64,000 nucleotides of DNA. Source: Paracoccaceae bacterium. GTDB lineage: Bacteria; Pseudomonadota; Alphaproteobacteria; Rhodobacterales; Rhodobacteraceae. The number at the start of each line of letters is the position of its first letter. Within the stretch, counting starts at the first letter, position 1. Position numbers and translations under genes: made by a program. Below are positions 24,501 through 34,776 of the stretch, piece after piece. A model generated the notes under the pieces. It saw only the letters and a program-made list of their open reading frames with translations. It made no database searches and had not been told where the DNA came from. The DNA lies in assembly GCA_023260655.1 (NCBI GenBank), contig JALQUU010000004.1, positions 1 through 64,000 of the forward strand, given 5' to 3'.

Positions 24501-26156
24501 TTACGAAACGAATTCGCCCGCCAAACCGGCTTCGATCAGCGCGATGGACTCGTCCAGCCCGTAAAGCGCGATGAACCCGCCAAAGCGCGGCCCGTCCGAC
24601 GAGCCCAGAAGCACTTCGTAAAGCGCCTTGAACCAGTCCCGAAGCGGCTCGAACCCGTTGAGCTTGCCCACTGCAAACACGATCGACTGCAGGAACTCCT
24701 CGTTGCCGAAATCCACCACGGGAAGCGCCTGATCGGGCTGGCCTGCCTGCTGGTTCTTCCGCGCAATAAGATCGAGCGCCACGGCCCCCGCGCAATCCTT
24801 CAGCGCCGCTACCAGATCACCTATCGCTGCGCGTTCCTTCTCGTCGGCCAAGCGGAACACCTTCGCGGGCTTCACCTTGTCCTGATAGTAGCGCACGGCA
24901 AAACCTGCCGCCGCGTCGAGGTCCGGATGGGTCTCGGGCGAGGCACCCGGTGCGTAGCGGTTTAGGAAGCCCCAAAGCTGGGTCTTGTCCTCAGCCCCGG
25001 CCGCGCTCGCGAGGTTCAGAAGCATCCCGAACGGCACCACCATGCCGCTCTTCGGCGGCTCACCGCCGTGGATGTGCCATACCGGGTTATCCACCTGCTG
25101 CTCGACCGATTGCAGCGCGAAGGCGTTCAGCTGCTGGTGATACTCGTCCACCGCACGCGGGATCACATCCCAAGACATGCGCTTCGCCGTCTTCGGCTTC
25201 TGATACATGAAATACGAAAGCGATTCCGAAGCCGCATAGGTCAGCCACTCGTCAATCGTCAGGCCATTGCCCTTCGATTTCGAGATCTTCTGCCCTTCCG
25301 CATCGAGGAACAGCTCGTAGGTGAAGTGGTTCGGCTTCTTGCCACCGAGGATCTCGCAAATGCGGTCATAGATCGGCGTGTTCGTCGAGTGGTCCTTGCC
25401 GTACATCTCGAAGTCCACATCCAGCGCCGCCCAGCGCGCGCCAAAGTCGGGCTTCCATTGCAGCTTCACGTTGCCGCCCGTCACAGGCAGGGTCCATTCG
25501 CGGCCCGTCTCGTCGTCGAAGGTGATCGTGCCATCCTTGGCGTTCACTTCCTTCATCGGCACGTAAAGCACGCGGCCGGTTTCCGGATGGATCGGCAGGA
25601 AGCAGGAATAGGTCTGCTGGCGCTCTTCACGCAGGCTCGCCAGCATCACTTTCATGATCGCGTAATACTTCTCTGTCGCGCGCAGAAGCGTCTCGTCAAA
25701 CCGGCCCGACTTGTAGAAATCGGTCGCCGAGATGAACTCGTATTCGAAACCGAAGGTGTCGAGGAAGCGGCGCAGCATGGCGTTGTTATGGCCACCGAAG
25801 CTGTCGAACTCGCCGAAGGGGTCCGGCACGGCGGTCAGCGGCTTTTGCAGATTCGCATAAAGAAGCTCCTGCTGCGGCACGTTCTCCGGCACTTTCCGCA
25901 TCCCGTCCATGTCGTCCGAGAAGCAGATGAGCCGAGTCGGGATATCCGAGATCACTTCGAAAGCACGGCGGATCATCGTCGTGCGCGCCACCTCGCCAAA
26001 GGTGCCGATATGCGGCAGGCCCGAGGGGCCATAACCGGTTTCGAACAGCACATATCCCTTCTCGGGCGGCGCCTTTTCATAACGTTTCGCCAGCGCACGG
26101 GCCTCTTCAAAGGGCCAAGCCTTGGATTTAAGGGCTGCGTCGCGCAAGCTCGTCAT
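24501..26156 (-). CDS. lysS: Lysyl-tRNA synthetase, class I
   Basis: 551-residue class I LysRS (LysK type), the archaeal-like enzyme found in many alphaproteobacteria in place of the class II form. The HIGH-like motif is PHIGTFGE near residue 53 and the KMSKS-like motif is KISKSKGNG near 290. [11 protein letters not shown] and [17 protein letters not shown] are also typical. ATG 26156 follows GGAG; a longer frame from 26195 lacks support. It is a single gene, divergent from the TerB-like gene. Confidence 0.93.
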   Translation of the reverse strand: MTSLRDAALKSKAWPFEEARALAKRYEKAPPEKGYVLFETGYGPSGLPHIGTFGEVARTTMIRRAFEVISDIPTRLICFSDDMDGMRKVPENVPQQELLYANLQKPLTAVPDPFGEFDSFGGHNNAMLRRFLDTFGFEYEFISATDFYKSGRFDETLLRATEKYYAIMKVMLASLREERQQTYSCFLPIHPETGRVLYVPMKEVNAKDGTITFDDETGREWTLPVTGGNVKLQWKPDFGARWAALDVDFEMYGKDHSTNTPIYDRICEILGGKKPNHFTYELFLDAEGQKISKSKGNGLTIDEWLTYAASESLSYFMYQKPKTAKRMSWDVIPRAVDEYHQQLNAFALQSVEQQVDNPVWHIHGGEPPKSGMVVPFGMLLNLASAAGAEDKTQLWGFLNRYAPGASPETHPDLDAAAGFAVRYYQDKVKPAKVFRLADEKERAAIGDLVAALKDCAGAVALDLIARKNQQAGQPDQALPVVDFGNEEFLQSIVFAVGKLNGFEPLRDWFKALYEVLLGSSDGPRFGGFIALYGLDESIALIEAGLAGEFVS

Positions 26157-26282
26157 GATGGTCTCCGATCGGCAATACTTAGAACGGCCTCGCACCCCAT
26201 GTGCAGACCGGACACCGCTTCCTATTGAACGGGGCGCGGGGCGTCAATAATCTAGGGGAAACAGTGGCAAGGAGCCGAACCG

Positions 26283-26708
26283 ATGGCCGATCAGATCTCG
26301 CACCCCCTCAGCCCTCAGGATTGCCTCGTCGCCATCATGATCGCCGTCTCGCTTTCCGATGAACAGGTCCGCACCGCCGAGCTTCTGAAGATCGAAGGCG
26401 CGGTGAACAACCTGCCCGTCTTTGCCGAATACGATATCGACCGGATGCGGATCATGTCGCAAACCGTGCAGGATCTTTTCGCCGAGGAAGAAGGCCTCGA
26501 TGCGCTCTTCGGCCTCATCCGCGACAACCTCCCCGAGCGGCTCTTCGAAACCGCCTATGCGCTGGCCTGCGACGTGGCCGCCTCCGACGGCACGCTGCGC
26601 GAAGCCGAACTGCGGCTCCTCGAAGAAATCCGCTACGAATTGAACATTGACCGCCTCCACGCCGCCGCCATCGAACGCGGCGCACGAGCACGGCACGTGC
26701 GGGCGTAA
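26283..26708 (+). CDS. TerB-like tellurite resistance family protein
   Basis: 141-residue all-helical cytoplasmic protein. The pattern DCLVAIMIAVSLSDEQVRTAELLKIEGAV and TAYALACDVAASDGTLREAELRLLEEIRYEL matches the TerB/DjlA domain, where paired acidic helices may bind divalent metal. Proteins of this kind are widespread in Rhodobacterales and rarely tied to tellurite. It is divergent from lysS with a 126-nt gap, and no partner ter genes are present. Function is unknown. Confidence 0.75.
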   Translation: MADQISHPLSPQDCLVAIMIAVSLSDEQVRTAELLKIEGAVNNLPVFAEYDIDRMRIMSQTVQDLFAEEEGLDALFGLIRDNLPERLFETAYALACDVAASDGTLREAELRLLEEIRYELNIDRLHAAAIERGARARHVRA

Positions 26709-26776
26709 ATCGCGCCCGCACCGCCAAAACCTGACCAAACAGGCAAAATTTCAACGCTTTATCAATCAACTGCGAC

Positions 26777-26802
26777 AATATGGGGGGCCTAATCCCCATA
26801 TT
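26777..26802. repeat. Inverted repeat upstream of dctP
   Basis: AATATGGGG (26777-26785) and CCCCATATT (26794-26802) form a perfect 9-bp inverted repeat around GGCCTAAT. There is no T-run after it. It lies about 116 nt before the TRAP binding protein and may be an operator or an RNA hairpin of the preceding transcript. Confidence 0.5.
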
Positions 26803-26917
26803 CCCGCCTCATTTCCTCTTGCAGCAGCGCCCCCTCCCCCCTATGTCGATCTCGTGCTGCGACGCAGCGCATCGGCTCCCGCCGGTTTGGTTCACTCCAA
26901 ATTGGGAGGCCTGACAC

Positions 26918-27961
26918 ATGAAGGCATTCGTCATCACCGCAGCTGCGGTTCTTCTCTCCACCACGGCCGCATTCGCGCAAGAAGTCACGCTGCGCTTCCA
27001 GCACTTCGTGTCCCCCGCCTCGGCGAACCCCGCCCATTTCATCGAGCCTTGGGCCAAAAAGGTCGAAGCGGAATCGAATGGTCGCATCAAGATCGAGATT
27101 TTCCCCTTCATGCAGTTGGGCGGGAAAGCCCCCGAGCAATATGACCTCATCCGCGATGGCGTGATCGACGGCGGCTGGGTCATCCCCTCCTACCAGCCCG
27201 GTCGTTTCCCCGAAGCCGAAGCGCTCGAACTGCCGTTCATGGTAACGAAATCCGCCGAAGAGGCCTCCATCGCCGCTTGGGACTACACCCAGAAGCACCT
27301 GATGGACGATTTCGCCGATGTGCACGTTTTCGCAGCGCATATGCACGGGCGTGGCCTCGTCTACAAGAAGGGTGAACCGATCGCCAAGGTCGAGGATTTC
27401 CAAGGCCTGTCGCTGCGCGGCCCCTCGCGCCCCGCAACGATGCTCCTGAAAAAGCTCGGCGCAACGGCTGTCGGCATGCCTGTGCCCGCCTTCCCCGAAG
27501 CGCTTTCCAAGAGCGTGGTTGATGGCGGCGTGATCACCTTCGAGCAGGCGCCTTCGCTGAAGCTGCACGAACTTACCGACAGCCACACCGACGTGGCGGG
27601 AGAACAGTCGCTCTACAACCTCTATTTCATCTGGGCGATGAACAAGGCGAAGTATGAAAGCCTGCCCAAAGATCTTAAGAAGGTGATCGACGATAACGCA
27701 GGCCTCATGGCCTCCGCATGGGCTGGCCGCGCGCACGACATCGGCGATGCCGAAGGTCGCACCGTTCTCGCCGCCTCGCCGAACAAGGCCGCCGAGCTTT
27801 CGGTCGAGGAAACTGCCCGCGTTGCCGCTCTCGGTGCCGAAGTCACCGCCGAGTGGATCACGGAAATGACCGCCAAAGGCCTGCCCGCCGAGGAACTGGT
27901 GAACGATGCCCGCGCCGCCGTCGAAGCTGCCCGCGGCAAAGCCACCCAGCCCGCGAACTGA
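26918..27961 (+). CDS. TRAP transporter solute-binding protein (DctP family)
   Basis: 347-residue periplasmic protein. Residues 1-20 (MKAFVITAAAVLLSTTAAFA) are a Sec signal peptide with an AFA cleavage site. The mature part has the DctP fold with GGKAPEQYDLIRDGVIDGGW and the ligand-carboxylate arginine region FQGLSLRGPSRPATMLLKKLGA. A TTGGGAGG ribosome-binding site precedes the start. No DctQ or DctM gene is next to it: the next gene is a convergent MFS transporter. It must work with a membrane pair encoded elsewhere or be an orphan receptor. The ligand is unknown; organic acids are usual. Confidence 0.88.
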   Translation: MKAFVITAAAVLLSTTAAFAQEVTLRFQHFVSPASANPAHFIEPWAKKVEAESNGRIKIEIFPFMQLGGKAPEQYDLIRDGVIDGGWVIPSYQPGRFPEAEALELPFMVTKSAEEASIAAWDYTQKHLMDDFADVHVFAAHMHGRGLVYKKGEPIAKVEDFQGLSLRGPSRPATMLLKKLGATAVGMPVPAFPEALSKSVVDGGVITFEQAPSLKLHELTDSHTDVAGEQSLYNLYFIWAMNKAKYESLPKDLKKVIDDNAGLMASAWAGRAHDIGDAEGRTVLAASPNKAAELSVEETARVAALGAEVTAEWITEMTAKGLPAEELVNDARAAVEAARGKATQPAN

Positions 27962-29179
27962 TCAGGCTTCGAACTTCATGCGCCCCCGGCCCAGCCGGGG
28001 GTGCAGCGTTCCGGCAATCCCCCAAGCCACCCAAAGCCCCGCGCCACAGGCCACGAACACCCCTGTGATCGGCGCGAACAAAAGCACCGCCCAAGCCACA
28101 CCGGGCGTCACGATCCCCGACACATCGCGGAACGACGAATACACCGCCGACATTTCTGTCCTCTCCGAAGGCTTCACCGCCATCAGGAACGGCAGGCCTC
28201 CGGTCACGTCCAAGAGGATCAGGAACCACGAGGCGCACATCGAAGCGATCACGCCCCACCACGGCATCCATTCGCCCAATCCGGCGATGAAAAACAGCCC
28301 CCCCGCCATCAGGAACCCCAAACGCACCGCCGCGCGAATGGTCGTCCGCTGGATGCCTTTCAGCATCAAAGGCGTGAGGAACAGCGTGCCATTGGTGATG
28401 GAAAGCACGATCCCGCCCACCTGATCCCCCAGCCCGTATTCCACTGCGAAAATCGGCAGATAGACCACGTAAACCCACCACCCGCAGGAGCGGATCACGG
28501 CAAAAAGCCAGCCCGCAATCAGGCGCGGCTGCTGGAAGAACCGCTTCAGAAACGCCAAGGGATTGGGCGCAGGGCCCCGCGCTTTGGAAATCAGCTTCCC
28601 GTTCCCGAGCCTCAGAACCCAGAAGTTAATCAACAAACCAAACGCCGCGATCCCCGAAATCAGGAAAGGCGCAGGCCGCCACCAGTCCAAGAGGAAAACG
28701 CCAAAGATCGGCCCTACCGTCCAGCCCAAGGCCGAATAGAACATCCGCGTGCTCTCGCAACGGCTCAAATCCTGCTTGGCGATAAAATCGAGCACATAGG
28801 CATTGAAGCAAACGAAGGTGATCACCGTGGCCAGCGTATTGGCCAGCACCGTCACCACGATCCAATCGGCTCCACCCAGCACAGTCGCGCCCGCGCCGAA
28901 CACGTAAAGCAGCCCGCCGCTCGTATATAGCCAGCGCCGCGGGATGAAGCGCGCCGCCCAAGGCACCATCAGCCCCGCGAAGAGCGACAAGAGCCCCACC
29001 ATGAAATAGACACGGCTCACCACCGAGGCATCGCCCAGCGCGCGATACATCTCCAGCGGAAGCACGGAAACCAGCATCCCCCGCGTGATCGCCTCGAAGC
29101 CTTGCAACATCGCGAAGCCGCGCACACCGGGCACAGGGGCATGTTTCAACCAAACAGGAATATAACGCGTCGCAGCCAT
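27962..29179 (-). CDS. MFS transporter
   Basis: 405-residue integral membrane protein with about 12 predicted helices in two halves. The inter-helix 2-3 motif is seen as AARFIPRRWLYTSGGLLYVFGAG (about 74-100). MFYSALGWTVGPIFGVFLLDWW is in the middle, and a short cytoplasmic loop with NPLAFLKRFFQQPRL joins the halves. It ends immediately beside the convergent dctP stop codon. No substrate can be assigned. The 240 nt upstream, to 29419, show no gene. Confidence 0.85.
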   Translation of the reverse strand: MAATRYIPVWLKHAPVPGVRGFAMLQGFEAITRGMLVSVLPLEMYRALGDASVVSRVYFMVGLLSLFAGLMVPWAARFIPRRWLYTSGGLLYVFGAGATVLGGADWIVVTVLANTLATVITFVCFNAYVLDFIAKQDLSRCESTRMFYSALGWTVGPIFGVFLLDWWRPAPFLISGIAAFGLLINFWVLRLGNGKLISKARGPAPNPLAFLKRFFQQPRLIAGWLFAVIRSCGWWVYVVYLPIFAVEYGLGDQVGGIVLSITNGTLFLTPLMLKGIQRTTIRAAVRLGFLMAGGLFFIAGLGEWMPWWGVIASMCASWFLILLDVTGGLPFLMAVKPSERTEMSAVYSSFRDVSGIVTPGVAWAVLLFAPITGVFVACGAGLWVAWGIAGTLHPRLGRGRMKFEA

Positions 29180-29419
29180 CAGGATCTCCTCCCCCGACCC
29201 TGAATCGCCCGCCCCGCGGCCTCTTTGCCGAAAGCGGCGCGTTTGTGTCGTTTTCCCCTGATTGCTCTTTGAAGCGCCTCCCGGAGCGCCGGTCGCTTTC
29301 CGGCTTTCTTACCGCCTCTCCCTACGATAAAGACGAAAACCAACAGAAAATGCCGTGTTTCCGGGCGTTTCCTCGCCTATCCAAGCCGGACAAAACTTTT
29401 GAACTTCAGGACGATTGCC

Positions 29420-30751
29420 ATGTCAAAGCAGCCAACCCCATTCCGCACGGCTGCTGCCGACGTCGGTGCTTGGTGTCACGCACTCGACCACCGCCTCTGG
29501 CCCTTGTGCCGCTCGCTCACCGGCCCCGGCACCCGCGAAACCCTCCGCCTTCTGGCCGAAGAGCTCCCCGGCCTCACGATGCAGGCCGTCCCCTCCGACA
29601 GCGCCGCCTTCGACTGGACCGTGCCCGAAGAATGGACCATCTGAGCCGCCTATATCGAAGACGAGGCAGGCAACCGCGTGGTCGATTTCGCGCAGAACAA
29701 TCTCCATCTCGTCGGCTATTCCGAACCCATCGATACGTGACTTTCCTTGGAAGACCTCCAGCCCTTCCTTTATTCGCTCCCCGAACAGCCCGACGCGATC
29801 CCCTACGTCACCTCCTACTATAAGCGCCGCTGGGGCTTCTGCCTCTCGCAGAACCAGCGCGATGCGCTTAAGCCCGGCAAATATCACGTCGTTGTCGATG
29901 CCGATCTCGCGCCCAGTGAATTGAACTATTCCGAACTGGTCATCCCCGGAACGTCCGACAAAGAGATTTTCATCTCCACCTATGTTTGCCACCCCTCCAT
30001 GGCAAATAACGAGCTGTCCGGCCCCGTGGTCACCGCCGCCATCGCCAAATGGCTCGCCTCCCTGCCCGAGCGCCACTACACCTACCGCATCGTCTTCATC
30101 CCCGAGACCATCGGCGCGCTCGTCTATCTCAGCAGCAACCTGCCGCACCTCAAAGCCCATGTGCACGCAGGCTTCAACGTCTCCTGCATCGGCGATGACC
30201 GCGCCTATTCCTACCTTCCCTCCCGCAACGGCGAAACAGTGTCGGACCGCGTGGCAAAACATGTGCTCACCCACATGGCCCCCGATTACAAAACCTACAC
30301 GTGGCTCCAGCGCGGCAGCGACGAGCGCCAGTATTGCGCCCCCGGTGTCGATCTGCCGATGGCCACGATCATGCGTTCGAAATTCGGTGAATACCCCAAA
30401 TACCACACCTCGCTCGACGATCTCGAAAACGTCGTCACCCCCTCCGGTCTCGGTGGCGGTTTCGCCGCCCTCCAGCGCGCGCTCTTGGTGCTCGAAGAGG
30501 ATTTCATCCCCCGCGTCACCACCTTGGGCGAGCCGCAACTCGGCAAGCGCGGCCTTTACCCGAACGTCTCGGTGAAAGGCTCCGCCGATGGCGTGCGCGT
30601 CATGATGAACGTGATCTCCTATTGCGACGGCACCCGCAGCCTTCTCGAAATCGCCGACGTAATCGGCCGCCCCTTCTGGGAACTTTCCGGCCTGATGGGA
30701 CCACTTCTGAAGGAAGGTCTGATCGTCAAGGAAAGCATGAAACTCGCCTGA
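29420..30751 (+). pseudogene. DUF4910-type aminopeptidase-like gene with two in-frame TGA codons
   Basis: One continuous frame of 444 codons encodes an aminopeptidase-like protein (DUF4910/DUF2172 type, often near polysaccharide genes). It is interrupted only by TGA at 29642-29644 (after EEWTI) and TGA at 29738-29740 (after EPIDT). Both flanks are clearly homologous: [50 protein letters not shown] with the metal-site region, [15 protein letters not shown], and a C-terminal winged-helix-like tail. No frameshift is present, and codon use stays as in the neighbours. The simplest view is a recently inactivated gene, perhaps by CGA-to-TGA changes. Restart at TTG 29747 could give a 334-residue truncated product, and stop readthrough is a remote option. 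Confidence 0.75.
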
Positions 30752-30771
30752 TCTTTTCGCGCGGGTTAACA

Positions 30772-30793
30772 GGCAAGCGTCATGACGCTTGCC
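30772..30793. repeat. 22-bp perfect palindrome
   Basis: The half-site GGCAAGCGTCA is followed at once by its exact reverse complement. It is 20 nt after the aminopeptidase-like gene and is followed by three CCATAC repeats (30792-30824). It could be a dimer-binding site or a terminator stem without a T-run. Confidence 0.55.
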
Positions 30794-30876
30794 ATACACA
30801 TGCCATACGCAATCCATACGCTTCGGAAACGGGGTTTCGGCCTGCCGTTAACCAGTCGAAACGGGCCGGAAAATGG

Positions 30877-31875
30877 TCAACAGAACCGCTCGATACCGGA
30901 CCATTGCGCGGCCGAATACCGATCCCCATGCGCCCATCCAACAGGCAGGATCGCCTCGATCCGCGCCATGTCCTCGGGGGTTAGATCCAAGGTGCAGCCC
31001 CGCACCAACTCTTTGAAATGGCTAACGGATCTCGTACCGGGGATCGGCAGGATATGTTCGCCCCGATGCAGCAGCCACGCCATCGCCAAAGCCGCCGCAG
31101 GCACCTCCATCTCCGCCGCCAAGCGCCGGAACCCGTCCGAAATCACGCGATTGGCACGGTAGGCTTCCGGCTGGAAGCGTGGATTTTGCCCTAGAAATGG
31201 GAGGGTTGCGGCCACGGCTTGGGGCACCGGATGGTCTGTCAGCATCGAACGCCCCACAGGCGAAAACGCCACGAGGCTCACATACAATTCCGCACAGGCC
31301 TGCACCAAACCCAGCTCCGGTGAACGCGTCGCCAGCGAATATTCAGACTGCACAGCCGCCAGATTTGGCCCGCCCACAACAGCTTTGCGGAGGCTCGACG
31401 GAGCGATCTCCGAAAACCCGTAAGACCGGATTTTCCCCTTCTTCACAAAGCCTTCCAGCGTCTCGACCACATACTCGATAGGCCGCGCCTCTTCGCGCCG
31501 GTGCACGTAGTAAAGCTCGACGCTTTCAATCCCCATCCGCTTCAGCGAGGCATCAAGCGCGCTTTCCAGATACTCCGGCGAATTGTCGAACCGCCGCCCC
31601 CGCGCGTCGTTAACGATTCCGCCTTTTGTGCAGATTACAAATTCGTCACGCGCCCCGGGATTGTCCCGCAAGAACTGCCCGATCGCGTTTTCCGACCGCC
31701 CCATGCCGTAAATATCCGAGGTATCAATGAAATTCACCCCAGCATCGAGCGCCGCCGCCAAAATGGCGAAACTGTTTTCCTCGGTTGTCGGTCCGTAAAA
31801 CTCCGCAAATGACATCGCGCCGATCCCCATCGGCGATACTTCAATGCCCGTCCGGCCCAACACCCGCTGCTTCAC
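30877..31875 (-). CDS. Aldo/keto reductase
   Basis: 332-residue NADPH-dependent oxidoreductase of the AKR fold. It has [10 protein letters not shown] near 20, the catalytic Asp and Tyr in [15 protein letters not shown] (about 49-63), the lysine in FVICTKGG and the histidine in LYYVHRREE. The nucleotide-binding region is [15 protein letters not shown] near 285. Members reduce aldehydes or ketones; the substrate is unknown. Its start overlaps the cmk stop by 4 nt, so it is the last gene of aroA-cmk-AKR. Confidence 0.9.
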   Translation of the reverse strand: MKQRVLGRTGIEVSPMGIGAMSFAEFYGPTTEENSFAILAAALDAGVNFIDTSDIYGMGRSENAIGQFLRDNPGARDEFVICTKGGIVNDARGRRFDNSPEYLESALDASLKRMGIESVELYYVHRREEARPIEYVVETLEGFVKKGKIRSYGFSEIAPSSLRKAVVGGPNLAAVQSEYSLATRSPELGLVQACAELYVSLVAFSPVGRSMLTDHPVPQAVAATLPFLGQNPRFQPEAYRANRVISDGFRRLAAEMEVPAAALAMAWLLHRGEHILPIPGTRSVSHFKELVRGCTLDLTPEDMARIEAILPVGWAHGDRYSAAQWSGIERFC

Positions 31876-32468
31876 CGCTTCGCCTCCACTGCATCCACCG
31901 CTGCCGCAACAGCCGCTTCAATGCTCAAATCCGAGGTATCCAGCATGACCGCATCTTCCGCAGGCCGCAACGGCGCATCGGCGCGGCCCATATCGCGGGC
32001 ATCGCGTTCTTTCACTTCGGCCAGAACCTCTTCGAAGGCCTGCGAAATGCCCTTCTCGGAAAGTTCCTTCCAACGCCGCTCCGCCCGCACTTCCGCACTG
32101 GCGGTTACGTAAATCTTAACTTCTGCTTCGGGGCAGATCACCGTTCCGATGTCCCGCCCATCCAGAACAGCACCGCCCTCACGCCGCGCGAACTCCTTCT
32201 GGAATGCCACCAGAGCCGCCCGAACCGCAGGAATAGCCGCCACACGGCTCGCCGCCTGCGCCACCTCGGGCGTCCGCAAACCATCTGCCGCCAAGTCCTC
32301 GGGCGTCAAGGCGCGCGCCGCTGCAAGAGGATCGCCGCCCTTCGCGCCAACGGCTCTATAAAGCAGCCCCGTATCGAGATACGCAAACCCGAAATGTGCC
32401 GCTAACGCCTTGGAAATAGTGCCTTTTCCAGCCGCCGCAGGCCCGTCGATGGCTACTGTGAACGCCAT
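31872..32468 (-). CDS. cmk: Cytidylate kinase
   Basis: 198-residue CMP/dCMP kinase. It has the P-loop [14 protein letters not shown] (8-21), the CMP-binding [33 protein letters not shown] and the LID region [28 protein letters not shown]. Length is a little below the E. coli enzyme but all motifs are there. It follows aroA with a 1-nt gap, the typical aroA-cmk arrangement, where pyrimidine and aromatic synthesis genes are co-transcribed. Confidence 0.93.
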   Translation of the reverse strand: MAFTVAIDGPAAAGKGTISKALAAHFGFAYLDTGLLYRAVGAKGGDPLAAARALTPEDLAADGLRTPEVAQAASRVAAIPAVRAALVAFQKEFARREGGAVLDGRDIGTVICPEAEVKIYVTASAEVRAERRWKELSEKGISQAFEEVLAEVKERDARDMGRADAPLRPAEDAVMLDTSDLSIEAAVAAAVDAVEAKR

Positions 32469-32469
32469 C

Positions 32470-33813
32470 TCAAACCCTCTCGATATCCGCGCCGAGGCCT
32501 CCCATCAGGCCTTCGAAAATCGGGAAAGAGGTCGCAATCGGGCTGCCATCATCCACCCGCATCGGCTTCTCGCTGGCCATGCCCATCACGAGGAAGGACA
32601 TCGCGATCCGGTGGTCGAGATGGCTCACCGTCTCCACGCCCCCCGGCACATTGCCATGCCCGCGCCCGTGCACGATCCACCAATCCGGCCCGTCTTCCAC
32701 TTCGATGCCCGCCAAGCGCAACCCATCCGCCATAGCGGCGATACGGTCGCTTTCCTTAACACGAAGTTCCTTCACCCCGCGCATCACCGTGGCCCCTTCG
32801 GCAAAGGCCGCAACGACCGAGAGCACCGGATATTCGTCGATCATCGACGCCGCACGCTCGGGCGGCACCTCGATGCCTTTCAGGTTCGGTGAGAACCGCG
32901 CCCGCAAATCCGCCGCAGGCTCACCGCCCTCTTCGCGGAGGTTCTCGTAGGTCAGGTCCGCGCCCATCTCGCGCAGCGTCTCGAAAAGGCCCGCGCGGGT
33001 GGGGTTCAAGCCGATATTCGGCACCAGCACATCCGATCCGGGCACGATGAGTGCCGCACAAACCGGGAAAGCCGCCGAAGATGGATCACGAGGTACATCA
33101 ATGGTTTGCGGCTTCAATTCAGGCTGCCCAGTCAGCGTAATGACGCGGCCTTCCTCGGTTTCCATCGTGGTAATCTCAGCCCCGAAGCCCGCAAGCATCC
33201 GCTCGGAATGGTCGCGCGTGGCTTCCTTTTCGATCACCACCGTTTGCCCCGGCGCGTTCAACCCCGCGAGCAGTACCGCCGATTTCACCTGCGCCGAAGG
33301 CACTGGAACCGTGTAACGCACCGGAACCGGATCAGCGGCACCAACGATGGTCATCGGCAGGCGCCCGCCCGTGCGGCCATAGGCCTTCGCACCAAAGAGC
33401 GCCAAGGGATCGGTCACGCGGCCCATCGGGCGCTTGCGGAGCGAGGCATCGCCCGTGAAGGTCGCCGTGATCGGTGAGGTCGCCATCGCCCCCATGATGA
33501 GGCGCACACCGGTGCCCGCATTGCCGCAGTCAATCACGTCCGCAGGTTCGGCAAACCCGCCCACGCCCACACCATGCACGTGCCACGTGTCGCCCTTCTT
33601 TTCCACGGTCGCCCCGAAGGCGCGCATGGCTTTCGCGGTGTCCAGCACGTCTTGCCCTTCGAGAAGGCCGCGCACCTTGGTTTCGCCCACGGCCATCGCG
33701 CCGAGGATCAGCGAACGGTGGCTGATCGACTTGTCGCCCGGCACATGCGCCTCCCCCTTCAGGGGGCCGCATTTGCGGGACATCATCGGAATAGGATCGC
33801 CGTGGCCAGACAT
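32470..33813 (-). CDS. aroA: 3-phosphoshikimate 1-carboxyvinyltransferase (EPSP synthase)
   Basis: 447-residue shikimate-pathway enzyme. The N-terminal signature [21 protein letters not shown] and the motif [16 protein letters not shown] are present, with the second EPSP signature as [15 protein letters not shown] and the catalytic region [16 protein letters not shown]. An alanine follows LIMG in the PEP-loop ([15 protein letters not shown]), as in the class II, glyphosate-tolerant type. AAGGAG lies 7 nt before ATG 33813. First gene of aroA-cmk-AKR. Confidence 0.92.
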   Translation of the reverse strand: MSGHGDPIPMMSRKCGPLKGEAHVPGDKSISHRSLILGAMAVGETKVRGLLEGQDVLDTAKAMRAFGATVEKKGDTWHVHGVGVGGFAEPADVIDCGNAGTGVRLIMGAMATSPITATFTGDASLRKRPMGRVTDPLALFGAKAYGRTGGRLPMTIVGAADPVPVRYTVPVPSAQVKSAVLLAGLNAPGQTVVIEKEATRDHSERMLAGFGAEITTMETEEGRVITLTGQPELKPQTIDVPRDPSSAAFPVCAALIVPGSDVLVPNIGLNPTRAGLFETLREMGADLTYENLREEGGEPAADLRARFSPNLKGIEVPPERAASMIDEYPVLSVVAAFAEGATVMRGVKELRVKESDRIAAMADGLRLAGIEVEDGPDWWIVHGRGHGNVPGGVETVSHLDHRIAMSFLVMGMASEKPMRVDDGSPIATSFPIFEGLMGGLGADIERV

Positions 33814-33939
33814 CGAAAAGCTCCTTGAAAGCATCCGCACCCGATTATCCAAATCGCCGCGCCCCGTCCACAGGCTTCCCTGACTCTCCCAATTGCACTA
33901 CCTTAGCGCGAGTAATACTCGCCCATTGGGGAGGCCGCT

Positions 33940-34776
33940 ATGAAACCGATCACCGACATTCTCGCCAACGGCACCCGCCGCCACTTCCAGCCGCCCCGCA
34001 CCCGCGCCGAGAACGATCCCGAGAGCGGCATGCAGGCGCGATTGGCCAAGCTCGTGGGCTTCGTGGCCTTCGCCCTGCCGATCGTGCTGATGTTGGGCGC
34101 GGCCAACGGAAGCTGCATGCGCGACAGTATCAGCCACTTCTATTACGCCCAGTTTCTCGGGCCGATCTTCGTGGGCATGCTCTCGTTTATCGGTGGGTTC
34201 CTCATCGCCTATCGCGGCGAGCATTGGTTGGAAAACCGGGGCGCAACCCTCGCGGGCCTCGGGGCCTTTGGCGTTGCGGTGCTGCCCACAACGGGGAACG
34301 GCTGCGAGATGGCCACTGGCCGATTGTTCCGGACCTTCGCAACGCTCGATGAAAACGGCCTGCCCATTATCGTCGAAGGCCGCAACGCGTTCGAACTATT
34401 CTCCCGCGTTCACCATCTGCATACGATCGCGGCTGCTCTGGTCTTCGGGCTTCTGGCGCTCTTCATCCTCGTGGTCCTGCGCCGCGTGGTGCCGGAACGC
34501 CATGAGCATAACGGCGAGATCATCCCGACGAAACGCAAGCGCAACGTGCTTTACAGCCTCTGCGGCGGGGCAATCCTGCTGTGCATTGCACTCCTCGGGG
34601 CCAAGCAAATGGCCTCCGAGGCGTTCCTCGTAAAATGGAACACCCTCAATCTGACCTTCGTTTTCGAGGCAATCGCGCTTTGGGCATTCGGGATCGCATG
34701 GCTCGCGAAAGGCCGCCAGTTCGAAGAGTTGAACGACCCGTCCGAGAGGGATCAGTGGCGGCGGAACGTGAGGTAG
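33940..34776 (+). CDS. Conserved membrane protein of unknown function
   Basis: 278-residue protein with about six hydrophobic helices (near 37-57, 70-92, 98-118, 158-182, 205-225 and 238-258). Notable parts are NGSCMRDSISHFYYAQFLGPIFVG and TTGNGCEMATGRLF, which hold two cysteines facing the same side, and FSRVHHLHTIAAALVFG with a histidine cluster. I do not recognise the family. The histidines within or next to membrane helices could bind haem or metal, but that is a guess. GGGGAGG precedes ATG 33940. Its 3' end overlaps the convergent trmB by 25 nt. Confidence 0.7.
   Translation: MKPITDILANGTRRHFQPPRTRAENDPESGMQARLAKLVGFVAFALPIVLMLGAANGSCMRDSISHFYYAQFLGPIFVGMLSFIGGFLIAYRGEHWLENRGATLAGLGAFGVAVLPTTGNGCEMATGRLFRTFATLDENGLPIIVEGRNAFELFSRVHHLHTIAAALVFGLLALFILVVLRRVVPERHEHNGEIIPTKRKRNVLYSLCGGAILLCIALLGAKQMASEAFLVKWNTLNLTFVFEAIALWAFGIAWLAKGRQFEELNDPSERDQWRRNVR

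Noticed and set aside
29642-29740. Alternative genetic code reading TGA as Trp
   Set aside because: Most genes here end in TGA in the expected places with close gene overlaps (ATGA, TGATG), so TGA is a normal stop in this genome.
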